Below are positions 1-6,959 of a stretch of DNA of 23,101 bases, one piece after another. The stretch is from Methanobacteriota archaeon (lineage in GTDB: Archaea > Hydrothermarchaeota > Hydrothermarchaeia > Hydrothermarchaeales > JACQPM01): assembly GCA_016207475.1 (NCBI GenBank), contig JACQPM010000084.1, positions 1 through 23,101 on the forward strand. The letters run 5' to 3'. The translations under genes and the position numbers were made by a program. The notes beneath the pieces were generated by a model that worked only from the letters and a program-made list of their open reading frames with translations, was not told the DNA's origin and did not search any database. The first letter of the stretch is position 1; the number at the start of each line of letters is the position of its first letter.

Positions 1-1524
1 CTTAATCGCCTGCTGCATCACCCGGAGGGTCTCCACCACGTTCTGTTTGTACAGGTCCTCCGGCTTCCCTGTGGCAAGGTCTATGCCAGAGGAGGTCTTA
101 CCCTTCTCGTGCTCTGCCCTGAGGCCTATGAGGGCGTCGATGGGATCCAGGCCCGCATTCTCGGCCAGGGTCTTGGGGATGACCTCCAGGGCGTTGGCGA
201 ACTCGCTTATGGCCAGCTGCTCCCGACCGCTCACCTCGTTGGCATACTCCCTCAGCCTCCTCGCCACGCACATGGCCGAGGCCCCGCCGCCTGGGAGGAT
301 GGCACCGTCCTCTATGACGTCCTTGACGACAGAGATGACGTCGTCCAGGGAGCGCTCCACCTCGTCCAAGACGTGGTCTGTCCCGCCCCTGACGAAGAGG
401 GTCACGGCCTTGGGCTTGGAGCATCCCTCGATGAAGATGAACTCCTTGCCACCCACCTTCCGCTCCTCTACCCTCTCGGCGTGCCCCAGGTCTTTAGAGG
501 CCATGTCCTTGAGGCTCGTGACGATATTCCCGCCCGTGGCCTTGGCCAGGAGCTTTATGTCCTTCTCGCTCACGTTCTTGACGGCCATGACGGACGCCTT
601 GGAGAGGAAGTACTGGGCTATGTCCTCTATGTCCTTCTGGCAGAAGACCACATTCGCCCCGGCCTTGACGACGTAGCCCACCATCTGCTTCAGGGTCTTC
701 TCCTCCTCGTCGAGGAAGGACTGGAGCTGCTCTGGCGAGGTGATATCGAACTTGGCCTCCGTCTCCGTCTTCTTGATCTTGATCTCGACGTTCAGGAGCG
801 CGATCCGGGCCTTCTCGATGAGATTGGGCATCCCTGGGTGGGCCTTCTCCTTGTCCAGGACTATACCCCTTATCACCTGGGAATCCCTAGTGGACTCCCC
901 AACCTGCTTCTGGATCTTTATGTAGTCCTTCTCCACCTTCCTGCTCTCGCCGGCCTTCTCCACCACCAGCTTCACCGACTCCGTAGCCATGTCGGCGATG
1001 TGCTCCTTGGCCGTTATCCCCGTGGCCTTGGAGTTGAGGGATGTCATGGCGATGTTCTTCAGGGTCTTCTCGTCGGTGGGTTCGACCTTCTTGGCCATCT
1101 CGTTCAGGACCTCGATGGCTTTCTCCTCGGCGAGCCTGTAACCCTGGGCTATGACGGTGGCGTGGACCTCCTGATCCAGGAGCTCCTCGGCCCTCTTCAG
1201 GAGTTCGCCTGCCAGGATCACGGACGTGGTCGTGCCGTCCCCAGCCTCGTTCTCCTGGGTCTTGGCGATCTCCACCATCATCTTGGCTGCCGGGTGCTTT
1301 ATCTCGACCTCCTTCAGGATCGTCGCCCCGTCGTTGGTTATGATCACGTCCCCGGTAGTGTCGACGAGCATCTTGTCCATGCCCCTGGGACCGAGGGTGG
1401 ACTTTATAGCCTCTGCCACCACCTTGGCGGCCATGATATTCATCCTTCTGGCATCTTTACCGAAGTACCTCTGGGCCCCCTCCGGAAGAATATAAACAGG
1501 CTGTCCGCCCAACTGCGCTGCCAT
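1..1524 (-). CDS. Thermosome subunit 1 (group II chaperonin), 3' end beyond the window
   Basis: ATP-driven cytosolic protein-folding chaperonin subunit. 508 codons are visible; the frame is still open at base 1, so roughly the last 40 residues (the part with the ILRIDD-type segment and Gly/Met-rich tail seen in the second copy) lie outside. Family motifs are clear: LGPRGMDKML at residues 44-53, TNDGATIL at 63-70 and the nucleotide-binding GDGTT at 95-99. The ATG at 1522-1524 is chosen because a strong Shine-Dalgarno (CACCTCC on the plus strand, 1534-1540) lies 9 bases upstream and the N-terminus MAAQLGGQP matches the second copy's MAAQMGGQP. It has its own TATA box (1571-1580) and lies 77 bases downstream of the pentaheme cytochrome gene on the same strand. 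It is a paralogue of the gene at 16019-17671. Identification is seen directly; partnership with the second copy in one hetero-oligomer is inference. Confidence 0.97.
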   Translation of the reverse strand, partial: MAAQLGGQPVYILPEGAQRYFGKDARRMNIMAAKVVAEAIKSTLGPRGMDKMLVDTTGDVIITNDGATILKEVEIKHPAAKMMVEIAKTQENEAGDGTTTSVILAGELLKRAEELLDQEVHATVIAQGYRLAEEKAIEVLNEMAKKVEPTDEKTLKNIAMTSLNSKATGITAKEHIADMATESVKLVVEKAGESRKVEKDYIKIQKQVGESTRDSQVIRGIVLDKEKAHPGMPNLIEKARIALLNVEIKIKKTETEAKFDITSPEQLQSFLDEEEKTLKQMVGYVVKAGANVVFCQKDIEDIAQYFLSKASVMAVKNVSEKDIKLLAKATGGNIVTSLKDMASKDLGHAERVEERKVGGKEFIFIEGCSKPKAVTLFVRGGTDHVLDEVERSLDDVISVVKDVIEDGAILPGGGASAMCVARRLREYANEVSGREQLAISEFANALEVIPKTLAENAGLDPIDALIGLRAEHEKGKTSSGIDLATGKPEDLYKQNVVETLRVMQQAIK

Positions 1525-1570
1525 AAAATAATACACCTCCTACCGCTTCTGCATATAGAATCCTATACTT

Positions 1571-1580
1571 CTATATAAGA
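1571..1580 (-). promoter_or_regulatory. TATA box of thermosome 1
   Basis: Minus-strand TCTTATATAG preceded by an A-rich stretch (GAAAA), placed so that initiation about 25 bases downstream would fall near 1548-1550. That leaves a short leader holding the GGAGGTG ribosome site. A weaker AT-rich match at 1551-1560 is closer to the start codon but would leave almost no leader for the ribosome site. Confidence 0.65.
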
Positions 1581-1601
1581 TTTTCTGGTGGTGCTGGAAG
1601 G

Positions 1602-2807
1602 CTAATCCCTCTTCCCCTTCCGCCACCGCAAGGCCTCTACGGCGACGACGAGGATGATGAGGAGTACCAGGGCCCCCCAGAGGACCTTGGTGTAGCCCGA
1701 GATCCCCTTCTGGCCCTCAGGGATCTCCACCGGGAAGCCCGCCCTTATGGTGCTGTTCTCGGCCATGATGACGGAGATCTCCGTTGGCATCAGGATGATG
1801 GGCTTGTAGCTGTACTCCAGGGATGCCTCCGTATAGACCTGGCCCGTGGTGCTGGGGACCGGGAAGGTGAATGTCTCGACCCTCGTCTCCATTGGGGCTA
1901 TGCGGTTGTCGCTCAGGACCTTGGCAGAGTCGAGCATGAACCGGAAGTCCTCGGCGATCTCCCTCCCTTCCTTGTCTGCGATGACCTTCCTGTAGTACCT
2001 GTCCTCCCGGTATATTATATTCCCCCTGTCGTCCTTTGCCTTGAGGTGGAGGATGAGCCTCCTGGACGGTATGCCGGTGGGGATCTTGTGCCCGGAGCCC
2101 TTGTTGGTGACGTAGGCCGTCACTAGCGCCTTGCCTGCCTTGATCTCGGTCTCCAGCCGCACCCCGGCGGCCTCTTTCACCCTGGACTCGAAGTGCCCGC
2201 CGGTGAACCTGTGGGACCTGCCCCCCTCGATGACATCCATGTGGCAGTCCTGGCACTGCTTGGTGGCGGCGTAGGGCCCGGCCTTCCACTCGGTATAGGT
2301 CTCCATCACCGGGGCGTTGTTCACGTAGAGGTCGTGGCAGCCGCCGCAGAACTCTGACTTGAGGAAGAACTCCCTGTACTCCAGCCTGTGGGGGGCCGTC
2401 TTGTTCACGGCCTTACCGTAGATGGTCTCCCCGGGGCTGAGGAGGTACTTTATGGGCTTGTCGATCTCCAGACCCGAGACGGTGTGGCAGAAGTTGCAGG
2501 TCACCCCCTCCCTGGTGATGTTCATCCGCAGCTCATAATCCTTGGTCACCCTGGTGGTAGGGGCATGGCAGCTGAAGCAGTAGGGCGTGGCGCCCGGCCC
2601 CGCATACTCGATGGACTGGAGGTGGGCGGCGGTGAAGACCGGGTCTTCGTGGGACCTGGCGTGGAGGGAGTGGGACCACTGGTCGTAGATAGCTCCGTGG
2701 CAGGCCTTGCAGACCTCGCTGCTGATATAGGGGTTCTCTTCCCCGAGGGACGGACCCCAGAGAGCTACCAGACCTAAGAAAAAAGCCAGTGCCACTACGC
2801 GCTTCAT
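1602..2807 (-). CDS. Membrane-anchored pentaheme cytochrome c
   Basis: 401-residue exported c-type cytochrome. It has a signal peptide at 1-22 (basic MKR, then a hydrophobic core) and five CXXCH heme sites at C33, C77, C104, C154 and C185, spread in the style of the cytochrome c554/multiheme superfamily. A heme-free, beta-rich region follows (about 205-360), then one C-terminal membrane helix (about 374-392) with a basic RWRKGKR end. This predicts an extracytoplasmic heme head tethered to the membrane. Its ATG directly abuts the stop codon of the subunit IV gene, so it is the last gene of the 4260-1602 operon. Position beside cytochrome b and subunit IV suggests it takes electrons from that complex in place of a Rieske/cytochrome c1 pair; this is inference. 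No catalytic signature (for example nitrite reductase CXXCK) is visible. Confidence 0.92.
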   Translation of the reverse strand: MKRVVALAFFLGLVALWGPSLGEENPYISSEVCKACHGAIYDQWSHSLHARSHEDPVFTAAHLQSIEYAGPGATPYCFSCHAPTTRVTKDYELRMNITREGVTCNFCHTVSGLEIDKPIKYLLSPGETIYGKAVNKTAPHRLEYREFFLKSEFCGGCHDLYVNNAPVMETYTEWKAGPYAATKQCQDCHMDVIEGGRSHRFTGGHFESRVKEAAGVRLETEIKAGKALVTAYVTNKGSGHKIPTGIPSRRLILHLKAKDDRGNIIYREDRYYRKVIADKEGREIAEDFRFMLDSAKVLSDNRIAPMETRVETFTFPVPSTTGQVYTEASLEYSYKPIILMPTEISVIMAENSTIRAGFPVEIPEGQKGISGYTKVLWGALVLLIILVVAVEALRWRKGKRD

Positions 2808-3245
2808 TCAACCACCCACCTTTGCATGCTCCAGTGTGATCTTTATCGCGAAATAGGCGAAGTACACGGCCAGGAACACCAGGAGGAGGATGAAGGCCGT
2901 GACGAGGGGGCGCCGGAGGGGATGCCTCTCGGGGCTCCTGTCCAGGAAGGGGAGGAGGAAGAGGAAGCCGATGGCTATGCCCGGTAGGAGGACCCCCAGT
3001 ATTTTGCCAGAGAGTGGGCCTATGTCCCAGACCCAGAACTTGAGGAACCCGAACATGGCCATGAAGTACCACTCCGGGAAGATGGGGGACGGGGTGATGA
3101 AGGGGTCGGCCTTTCCCAGGAGGGGGGCAGGGAGGAAGCTCGCCAGGAGGACGATGGAGGCCACTAGGAGGGTGCCCGCAAAGGCCTCTCTCAGGACCTG
3201 GTGGGGGAAGAAGGGCTCGCCGGTGACTCTCTTCTCTTCTTTCAT
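2808..3245 (-). CDS. Cytochrome b C-terminal / subunit IV-like protein (PetD-like)
   Basis: 145-residue membrane protein with about three transmembrane helices (about 22-42, 83-101, 113-134). It corresponds to the C-terminal half of cytochrome b or to subunit IV of b6f complexes. Residues 57-60 are PEWY, the quinol-oxidation (Qo) site motif, in the context SPIFPEWYFMAMFGFLK; the N-terminal FFPHQVLREA also matches the subunit IV start. Together with the upstream cytochrome b it forms a split b6f-type core. The start lies 4 bases after the stop of the cytochrome b gene, and the downstream pentaheme gene begins immediately after its own stop. An intact PEWY implies quinol oxidation chemistry, although no Rieske gene is present here. 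Confidence 0.92.
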   Translation of the reverse strand: MKEEKRVTGEPFFPHQVLREAFAGTLLVASIVLLASFLPAPLLGKADPFITPSPIFPEWYFMAMFGFLKFWVWDIGPLSGKILGVLLPGIAIGFLFLLPFLDRSPERHPLRRPLVTAFILLLVFLAVYFAYFAIKITLEHAKVGG

Positions 3246-3249
3246 GTTC

Positions 3250-3912
3250 TCACAAGGGGCCCGAGATCCCCTGCCTCCTTACGATGAGGAAGTGCAGACC
3301 CATCAGGGTCACTAAGGTCGATGGCATCATGAAGATGTGGAGGAAGTAGAAGCGGGAGAGGGTCTCCCCCGTGACCTCCCCGCCGCCGATGAAGACCTTG
3401 AGCATGGCGGGGCCGATGACCGGGATAACCGCCGGGATCTGGAGGCCCACGGTGGTGGCCCAGAAGGAGAGCTGGTCCCAGGGCAGCAGGTAGCCTGAGA
3501 AGCCCGCCACCAGGGTGGTGAAGAGGAGGAGCATCCCGATGATCCAGTTCAGCTCCCGCGGGTTCTTGTAGGAGCCGGTGAAGAAGACCCTGAGCATGTG
3601 GAGGACTATGGCGGCCACCATTATATTGGCGGACCAGTGGTGGATGGACCTGATGAGGGAGCCCATGGGGACCTCGAGCATGATGAAGCGGACTGTGTCG
3701 TAGGCCTTCTCTGGGGTGGGGACGTAGTACCTGGCCAGGAGGATCCCCGAGCCTACCAGGAGGAGGAAGGAGAGGAAGGATATTCCGCCCAGGCAGTAGA
3801 TGGGGTTTGTGGCGTGCCTCGGCACGGGCTTCTTGAGGAGGGGGCGGACATCCTCCTCCCTCGAGAGCTTGAACCGCACCTCGACCCATGCCCAGACGCT
3901 ATCGACGACCAT
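3250..3912 (-). CDS. Diheme cytochrome b, b6-type (PetB-like)
   Basis: 220-residue membrane protein, the N-terminal cytochrome b domain with four helices. The two b-heme ligand pairs are visible: H91/H105 (13 residues between) and H192/H207 (14 between); the 13/14 spacing is that of b6 rather than mitochondrial cytochrome b. C40 in PIYCLGG lies where cytochrome b6 carries the cysteine that covalently holds heme c_n (c_i), so this subunit may bind a third heme on the cytoplasmic side. GYLLPWDQLSFW (140-151) is a conserved cytochrome b segment. It lies between the monoheme cytochrome (9-base gap) and subunit IV (4-base gap) in one operon. Role: quinol oxidation/reduction core of a bc-type complex. 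The heme c_n assignment is inferred from the motif alone. Confidence 0.94.
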   Translation of the reverse strand: MVVDSVWAWVEVRFKLSREEDVRPLLKKPVPRHATNPIYCLGGISFLSFLLLVGSGILLARYYVPTPEKAYDTVRFIMLEVPMGSLIRSIHHWSANIMVAAIVLHMLRVFFTGSYKNPRELNWIIGMLLLFTTLVAGFSGYLLPWDQLSFWATTVGLQIPAVIPVIGPAMLKVFIGGGEVTGETLSRFYFLHIFMMPSTLVTLMGLHFLIVRRQGISGPL

Positions 3913-3921
3913 GGCAGAACC

Positions 3922-4260
3922 TCATATCCTGAAGATGTAAGTCACGAGCATCACCAGCGAGAGGAGGCCGAAGGCGATGAGGGCCACATCCCACTGGGGG
4001 AGGTGTACGCCGATCTCCTCGGGCTCTGACGGCGCTGGCGGAAGGGTCTCAGCCACCGAGACCTCGCCATAGCCAGCCAGGGTCCCTTTCTCCTTGAAGT
4101 AGAGGCCCGCTGGACCGAGCTCCGGCGGGCCTTGGGGATGGCAGAAGGTGCAGTCCTTCTTCGTCTGGGCCGCAAAGTCCGGCTTCGCCTCCACTCGGGC
4201 AGCGGCCATGATAGAAGAGAGGAACAAGACCAAAATGAAGATGGCGGCGCTCTTCTTCAT
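3922..4260 (-). CDS. Small membrane-anchored monoheme cytochrome c
   Basis: 112-residue protein with a signal peptide or N-terminal membrane segment (about 4-22), one CXXCH (C37, C40, H41), a short Pro-rich head and a C-terminal membrane helix (about 91-109). The single heme lies just outside the membrane. It is the first gene of the operon encoding cytochrome b, subunit IV and the pentaheme cytochrome, so it is probably a small structural or electron-carrier subunit of that complex. Start: the first ATG lies 28 bases from a TATA box, giving a nearly leaderless transcript; no better in-frame start exists. I do not recognise a named family. The distal heme ligand cannot be assigned; there is no obvious Met/His pair in the short head. 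Confidence 0.85.
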   Translation of the reverse strand: MKKSAAIFILVLFLSSIMAAARVEAKPDFAAQTKKDCTFCHPQGPPELGPAGLYFKEKGTLAGYGEVSVAETLPPAPSEPEEIGVHLPQWDVALIAFGLLSLVMLVTYIFRI

Positions 4261-4287
4261 TCCACACCAGAGGGAGGCGAGAAGTCC

Positions 4288-4320
4288 TATTTATAGTTTT
4301 TTGAATATGGGGGTTGTCAA
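4288..4320 (-). promoter_or_regulatory. Promoter of the bc-like operon: TATA box plus upstream TTGACAAC box
   Basis: Minus strand: TTGACAAC (4313-4320), then 9 bases, then CAAAAAAC (the TFB-recognition-like stretch) merging into CTATAAATA (4288-4296). The TATA box is about 28 bases from the ATG at 4260. The same TTGACAAC box, at exactly the same distance from its TATA box, stands before the 16-heme cytochrome operon (12689-12719), which suggests a shared regulator. Confidence 0.65.
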
Positions 4321-4340
4321 CCCATGATTATTGGTGCATA

Positions 4341-4365
4341 AAAGAAAGTAAAAAAAGAGAAAAAA
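4341..4365 (-). terminator. Oligo-T terminator after the EB_dh-like gene
   Basis: On the minus strand this is a chain of T-runs (TTTTTTCTCTTTTTT, then CTTTCTTTT) starting about 10 bases after the stop codon at 4376. Archaeal RNA polymerase terminates at such oligo-T stretches without needing a hairpin. It isolates the 5518-4376 gene from the bc operon. Confidence 0.65.
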
Positions 4366-4375
4366 GGAGGAGGCC

Positions 4376-5518
4376 TCAGAGGCGCCTCTTCCTCAAACCG
4401 TAGAGTCCCAGGGGTACGATGCCCGCCAGGAGGACCGCCGTGGGGCCGCAGACGCCCTTGGGGGCCGGAGTGGCCGCTGGTGCAGCTGTCGTTGGCGGAG
4501 CCATCTCCTCCGCGAACTTGAGCTTCAGGATCCCCGAGTAGGAGTGCCTCACCGCGGCGTTGTCGAAGACCGCCGCGCCGAATTGGTACTCCTTCTTCAT
4601 GTCGCTGAACTGGACGTCGTACTTGGACCCTGTGGAGAGCTTCCTGCCAGCCTCCATCACCCACTTCCCGTTGCTGTAGACCGCCTTCCCCTTTATGTCG
4701 GCCCTGTCCTCGGTGGGGGGCTTGATGACGATCCCGGCGATCTCGTCACCGGCCTTGTAGGCATCGGCGAAGGGCTTCTTCTGGTCGTCCAGGATCCAGT
4801 AGGGCGGGGCCGGCTGGTCGTCGGCTGTGAAGGCCGGACCCGTCTTGGCCTCGTTCACGTTGTCCTTGTACCCGCCGGCGCCTGGGTCGCTCTTCCTCCC
4901 GGCCTCCTTGGCCTTCGCCGGGTCGTATCTGGTGGCGTCCAAGTACTGATCGTCTACGTAGCCCACGGGGCTGGTCCTGACCGTCTTCATGTGCCACATG
5001 TCGGCCAGCTGCCCCTCCTTGGGGGTGTACATGTTCCCGTAGGGCTTCCCGGCCTCACCGGCATGGCAGGTGCTGAAGCAGCCCTGCTGATTGAAGCCCT
5101 CCACGTTTATGTCCCAGATGAGGGACAGCTTGTCCTCGTAGTAGAGGTTGTTGTCCCCGCCCTTGTCGCTGGGGTCCTTGAGCTGGGCCCAGGTGCCGTC
5201 GGCCTGCTTCTGCCACGGCGACCTCCTCAGGCTCTCGGTGGGGTCCGTCCACTCGACAAGGAAGTATATGTCGGTATCCGTATAGACCGCCTTCATCGTC
5301 ACCGTGGAGGTGCCGGAGTTGGCCCCCCCGCTGGTGGTGAAGGTCGCGGCCTCGGCCTTGGACCAGAGGTCGTCCACCTTCCCGTCGATGGCCGGAGGGG
5401 CCGCCACCTTGATGGCCGCCACCTCGTTCTCTGCCGCCCACGCAGGGGCTGCCAGCATCCCTACCATGCCCAGAAACAACAGCCCGAATATCAAGTATCT
5501 ACTGCCCGAAAGTGCCAT
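4376..5518 (-). CDS. Ethylbenzene-dehydrogenase-type (EB_dh/DOMON-like) heme protein with CGP-CTERM-like anchor
   Basis: 380-residue exported protein. A signal peptide (1-28, ending AWA) is followed by an EB_dh-like beta-sandwich, the fold of the heme b gamma subunit of ethylbenzene dehydrogenase and related DMSO-reductase-family enzymes. The segment WHMKTVRTSPVGYVDDQYLD (175-194) matches the family's conserved WxxK...P.GY..D region around the b-heme site. An inserted CFSTCH (C147, C151, H152) is a CX3CH site, not CXXCH. The C-terminus is an Ala/Pro/Thr-rich linker followed by CGP at 357-359, a hydrophobic helix and RKRRL, matching the CGP-CTERM sorting signal known from Thermococcales; C357 would be the modified residue. 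Own promoter, ribosome site GGAGGAGG at 5525-5532 and terminator, so it is monocistronic between the two cytochrome operons. No molybdopterin catalytic subunit is nearby, so it is more likely an electron carrier than an enzyme subunit. Confidence 0.87.
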   Translation of the reverse strand: MALSGSRYLIFGLLFLGMVGMLAAPAWAAENEVAAIKVAAPPAIDGKVDDLWSKAEAATFTTSGGANSGTSTVTMKAVYTDTDIYFLVEWTDPTESLRRSPWQKQADGTWAQLKDPSDKGGDNNLYYEDKLSLIWDINVEGFNQQGCFSTCHAGEAGKPYGNMYTPKEGQLADMWHMKTVRTSPVGYVDDQYLDATRYDPAKAKEAGRKSDPGAGGYKDNVNEAKTGPAFTADDQPAPPYWILDDQKKPFADAYKAGDEIAGIVIKPPTEDRADIKGKAVYSNGKWVMEAGRKLSTGSKYDVQFSDMKKEYQFGAAVFDNAAVRHSYSGILKLKFAEEMAPPTTAAPAATPAPKGVCGPTAVLLAGIVPLGLYGLRKRRL

Positions 5519-5577
5519 GTTATACCTCCTCCTTTTTTGATCGTACCCGCACAGTCTCGAAAGTCTGAGTCCTGTTT

Positions 5578-5594
5578 AGTATATATGTTTTTTG
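5578..5594 (-). promoter_or_regulatory. Promoter of the EB_dh-like gene
   Basis: Minus strand CAAAAAACATATATACT: an A-run flanked by C, then a TATA box. The CAAAAA-xC-TATA layout is the same as at the two cytochrome operon promoters, but the upstream TTGACAAC box is not present at the matching position. Initiation about 25 bases downstream leaves a leader of about 35-40 bases carrying GGAGGAGG. Confidence 0.6.
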
Positions 5595-5675
5595 AGAAGG
5601 CCCATCGACCTGCCTTGTGAAAAGAGCACGTCAATGGCCCCCTACTTATTTCATATTTTCCTATAAATTCAGCTC

Positions 5676-6959
5676 CTAGTGCCTCATCCCCATGGGGAGG
5701 CTTAGGAGGAAGAGGAGGGAGGAGGCCAGGAGGAGGATGAGGAGGAGGTGGGGGATGGCGGCCCTGGGGGCGCCCTTGGACCTGGCTATGCGGTAGGCCA
5801 CGTAGAGGGAGAGGGCTATGCCCAACCCCATGGTGAGTATCTGGAGCCCCTTTATCGCCTCGGTGCTGAGCAAGGAGGTTGGGAGGCGGGTGTAGACGCC
5901 GAAGGTGGCCAGGATGGTGTTCGCACCTCCTCCACCTTCCCCCACCAGGTGAAAGAAGTTGTGCCCCAGATGGCCCGCCAGGGCCAGAGGGATGTAGGCA
6001 TAGCCGAAGGAGGCGAAGGCGGGCCAGAAGCCCAGCCCAAGGCTCCGGGAAGCAGCCTTGGAGGCAGCGGCGTAGAGGGCCAGTGGCGTAGCCAAGAGGA
6101 GGAGGAAGATGAGGACCATCCCGACCTCCGGGTTTGAGGTGGGGAGCGCGAGGAAGAGGGCCCTGTAGAGCTGGCGGAAGGGGGCCACCATGACGAAGGT
6201 ATCGAAGGCCACCAGCCCCAGGATGACGACGGCCAGGAGGGCCTCTCCTGCCACCGGGCGTTTTATGCTGGTCAGCTCCTTCCAGGGCTTACGCCACCGG
6301 AAGGTCATGGAGCCGCTGGGGCAGGTCTTGAGGCATTTCATGCAGTATATGCAGTTCCTGTTGCTGCCCATGTTCCCCGGGAACTCCCCCATGGGGCACC
6401 CCTCCTCCCTCCCGTCCCCTGTCAGGCACCGGGGGCTCCCGCACTGGGCGCAGACTTCCCTCTTGGGGCGTAGCTCCAGGAGGGAGGTCATGGAGTAGAC
6501 GCCGAAGAGTGCTCCGATAGGACAGGCGTAGCGGCACCAGGAGCGGCGCTCGAAGACGAAGCCCACGGCCAGGGCCAGGAAGAGCCAGAGGGCCATGAAC
6601 CAGGCCGTGGCCCTTGGGTTTGTGACGATCTGGAAGTAGTGGTTGGACCAGGTGACCAGGATGAAGAGGAGGACCGAGAGGCCCACGCCCCTCAGGAGGC
6701 GGGGGAAGGCCCTCCCCAGGCCGAACCTCTGGGCAGCGGCGGAGAGGGCCCCCAGGGGGCAGACGGAGCACCAGGCCCGCCCTATCAGGATGAAGGTGAA
6801 GACGACCCCGGGCCACCAGAGGATCCAGGTGAGGGCGCTGGCGAAGTTCTTCCCGGCCAGGGGGGAGCCGAAGAGACCTATGTATATGACGTAGGCGAAG
6901 GCTATGATACCCACCGTCTGGAGGACCGTGGGGAAGGCGCGGCTGGTGAGGAGGCTCAT
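5676..6959 (-). CDS. NapH/NosR-type membrane polyferredoxin
   Basis: 427-residue integral membrane iron-sulfur protein. The first half resembles the NapH/NosR/CcoG membrane ferredoxin family: helices followed by the cysteine motifs WCSVCPLGA (C64, C67) and WCRYACPIGA (C142, C146) at membrane edges. Then come two cytoplasmic cluster regions: C170/C173/C178/C188 and the classical CIYCMKCLKTCP (C203, C206, C209, C213). The second half (235-427) is a further set of helices with a triple-histidine helix (H330, H333, H337) that could hold heme or quinone; that is inference. Its ATG overlaps the stop of the FrhB-like gene (6956-6959, ATGA), so the two are translationally coupled and probably form one complex. 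Likely role: pass electrons between the F420 oxidoreductase and membrane quinone or outside cytochromes. The substrate is not provable from sequence. Confidence 0.87.
   Translation of the reverse strand: MSLLTSRAFPTVLQTVGIIAFAYVIYIGLFGSPLAGKNFASALTWILWWPGVVFTFILIGRAWCSVCPLGALSAAAQRFGLGRAFPRLLRGVGLSVLLFILVTWSNHYFQIVTNPRATAWFMALWLFLALAVGFVFERRSWCRYACPIGALFGVYSMTSLLELRPKREVCAQCGSPRCLTGDGREEGCPMGEFPGNMGSNRNCIYCMKCLKTCPSGSMTFRWRKPWKELTSIKRPVAGEALLAVVILGLVAFDTFVMVAPFRQLYRALFLALPTSNPEVGMVLIFLLLLATPLALYAAASKAASRSLGLGFWPAFASFGYAYIPLALAGHLGHNFFHLVGEGGGGANTILATFGVYTRLPTSLLSTEAIKGLQILTMGLGIALSLYVAYRIARSKGAPRAAIPHLLLILLLASSLLFLLSLPMGMRH

Noticed and set aside
109..1578. Long plus-strand open frame (489 codons) opposite thermosome 1, and a similar one (458 codons) opposite thermosome 2 at 16055-17431
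   Set aside because: Both are antisense shadows in GC-rich coding DNA with low-complexity, non-protein-like composition; the sense frames encode unmistakable chaperonins.
1602..4260. Dissimilatory nitrite/sulfite or hydroxylamine reductase function for the pentaheme protein
   Set aside because: No CXXCK, no extra catalytic motif and only five ordinary CXXCH sites; it is better described as an electron-transfer cytochrome.
4376..5518. Gamma subunit of a true ethylbenzene or DMSO-reductase-family dehydrogenase
   Set aside because: No molybdopterin alpha or Fe-S beta subunit gene is nearby, the gene has its own promoter and terminator, and the protein has a surface anchor.
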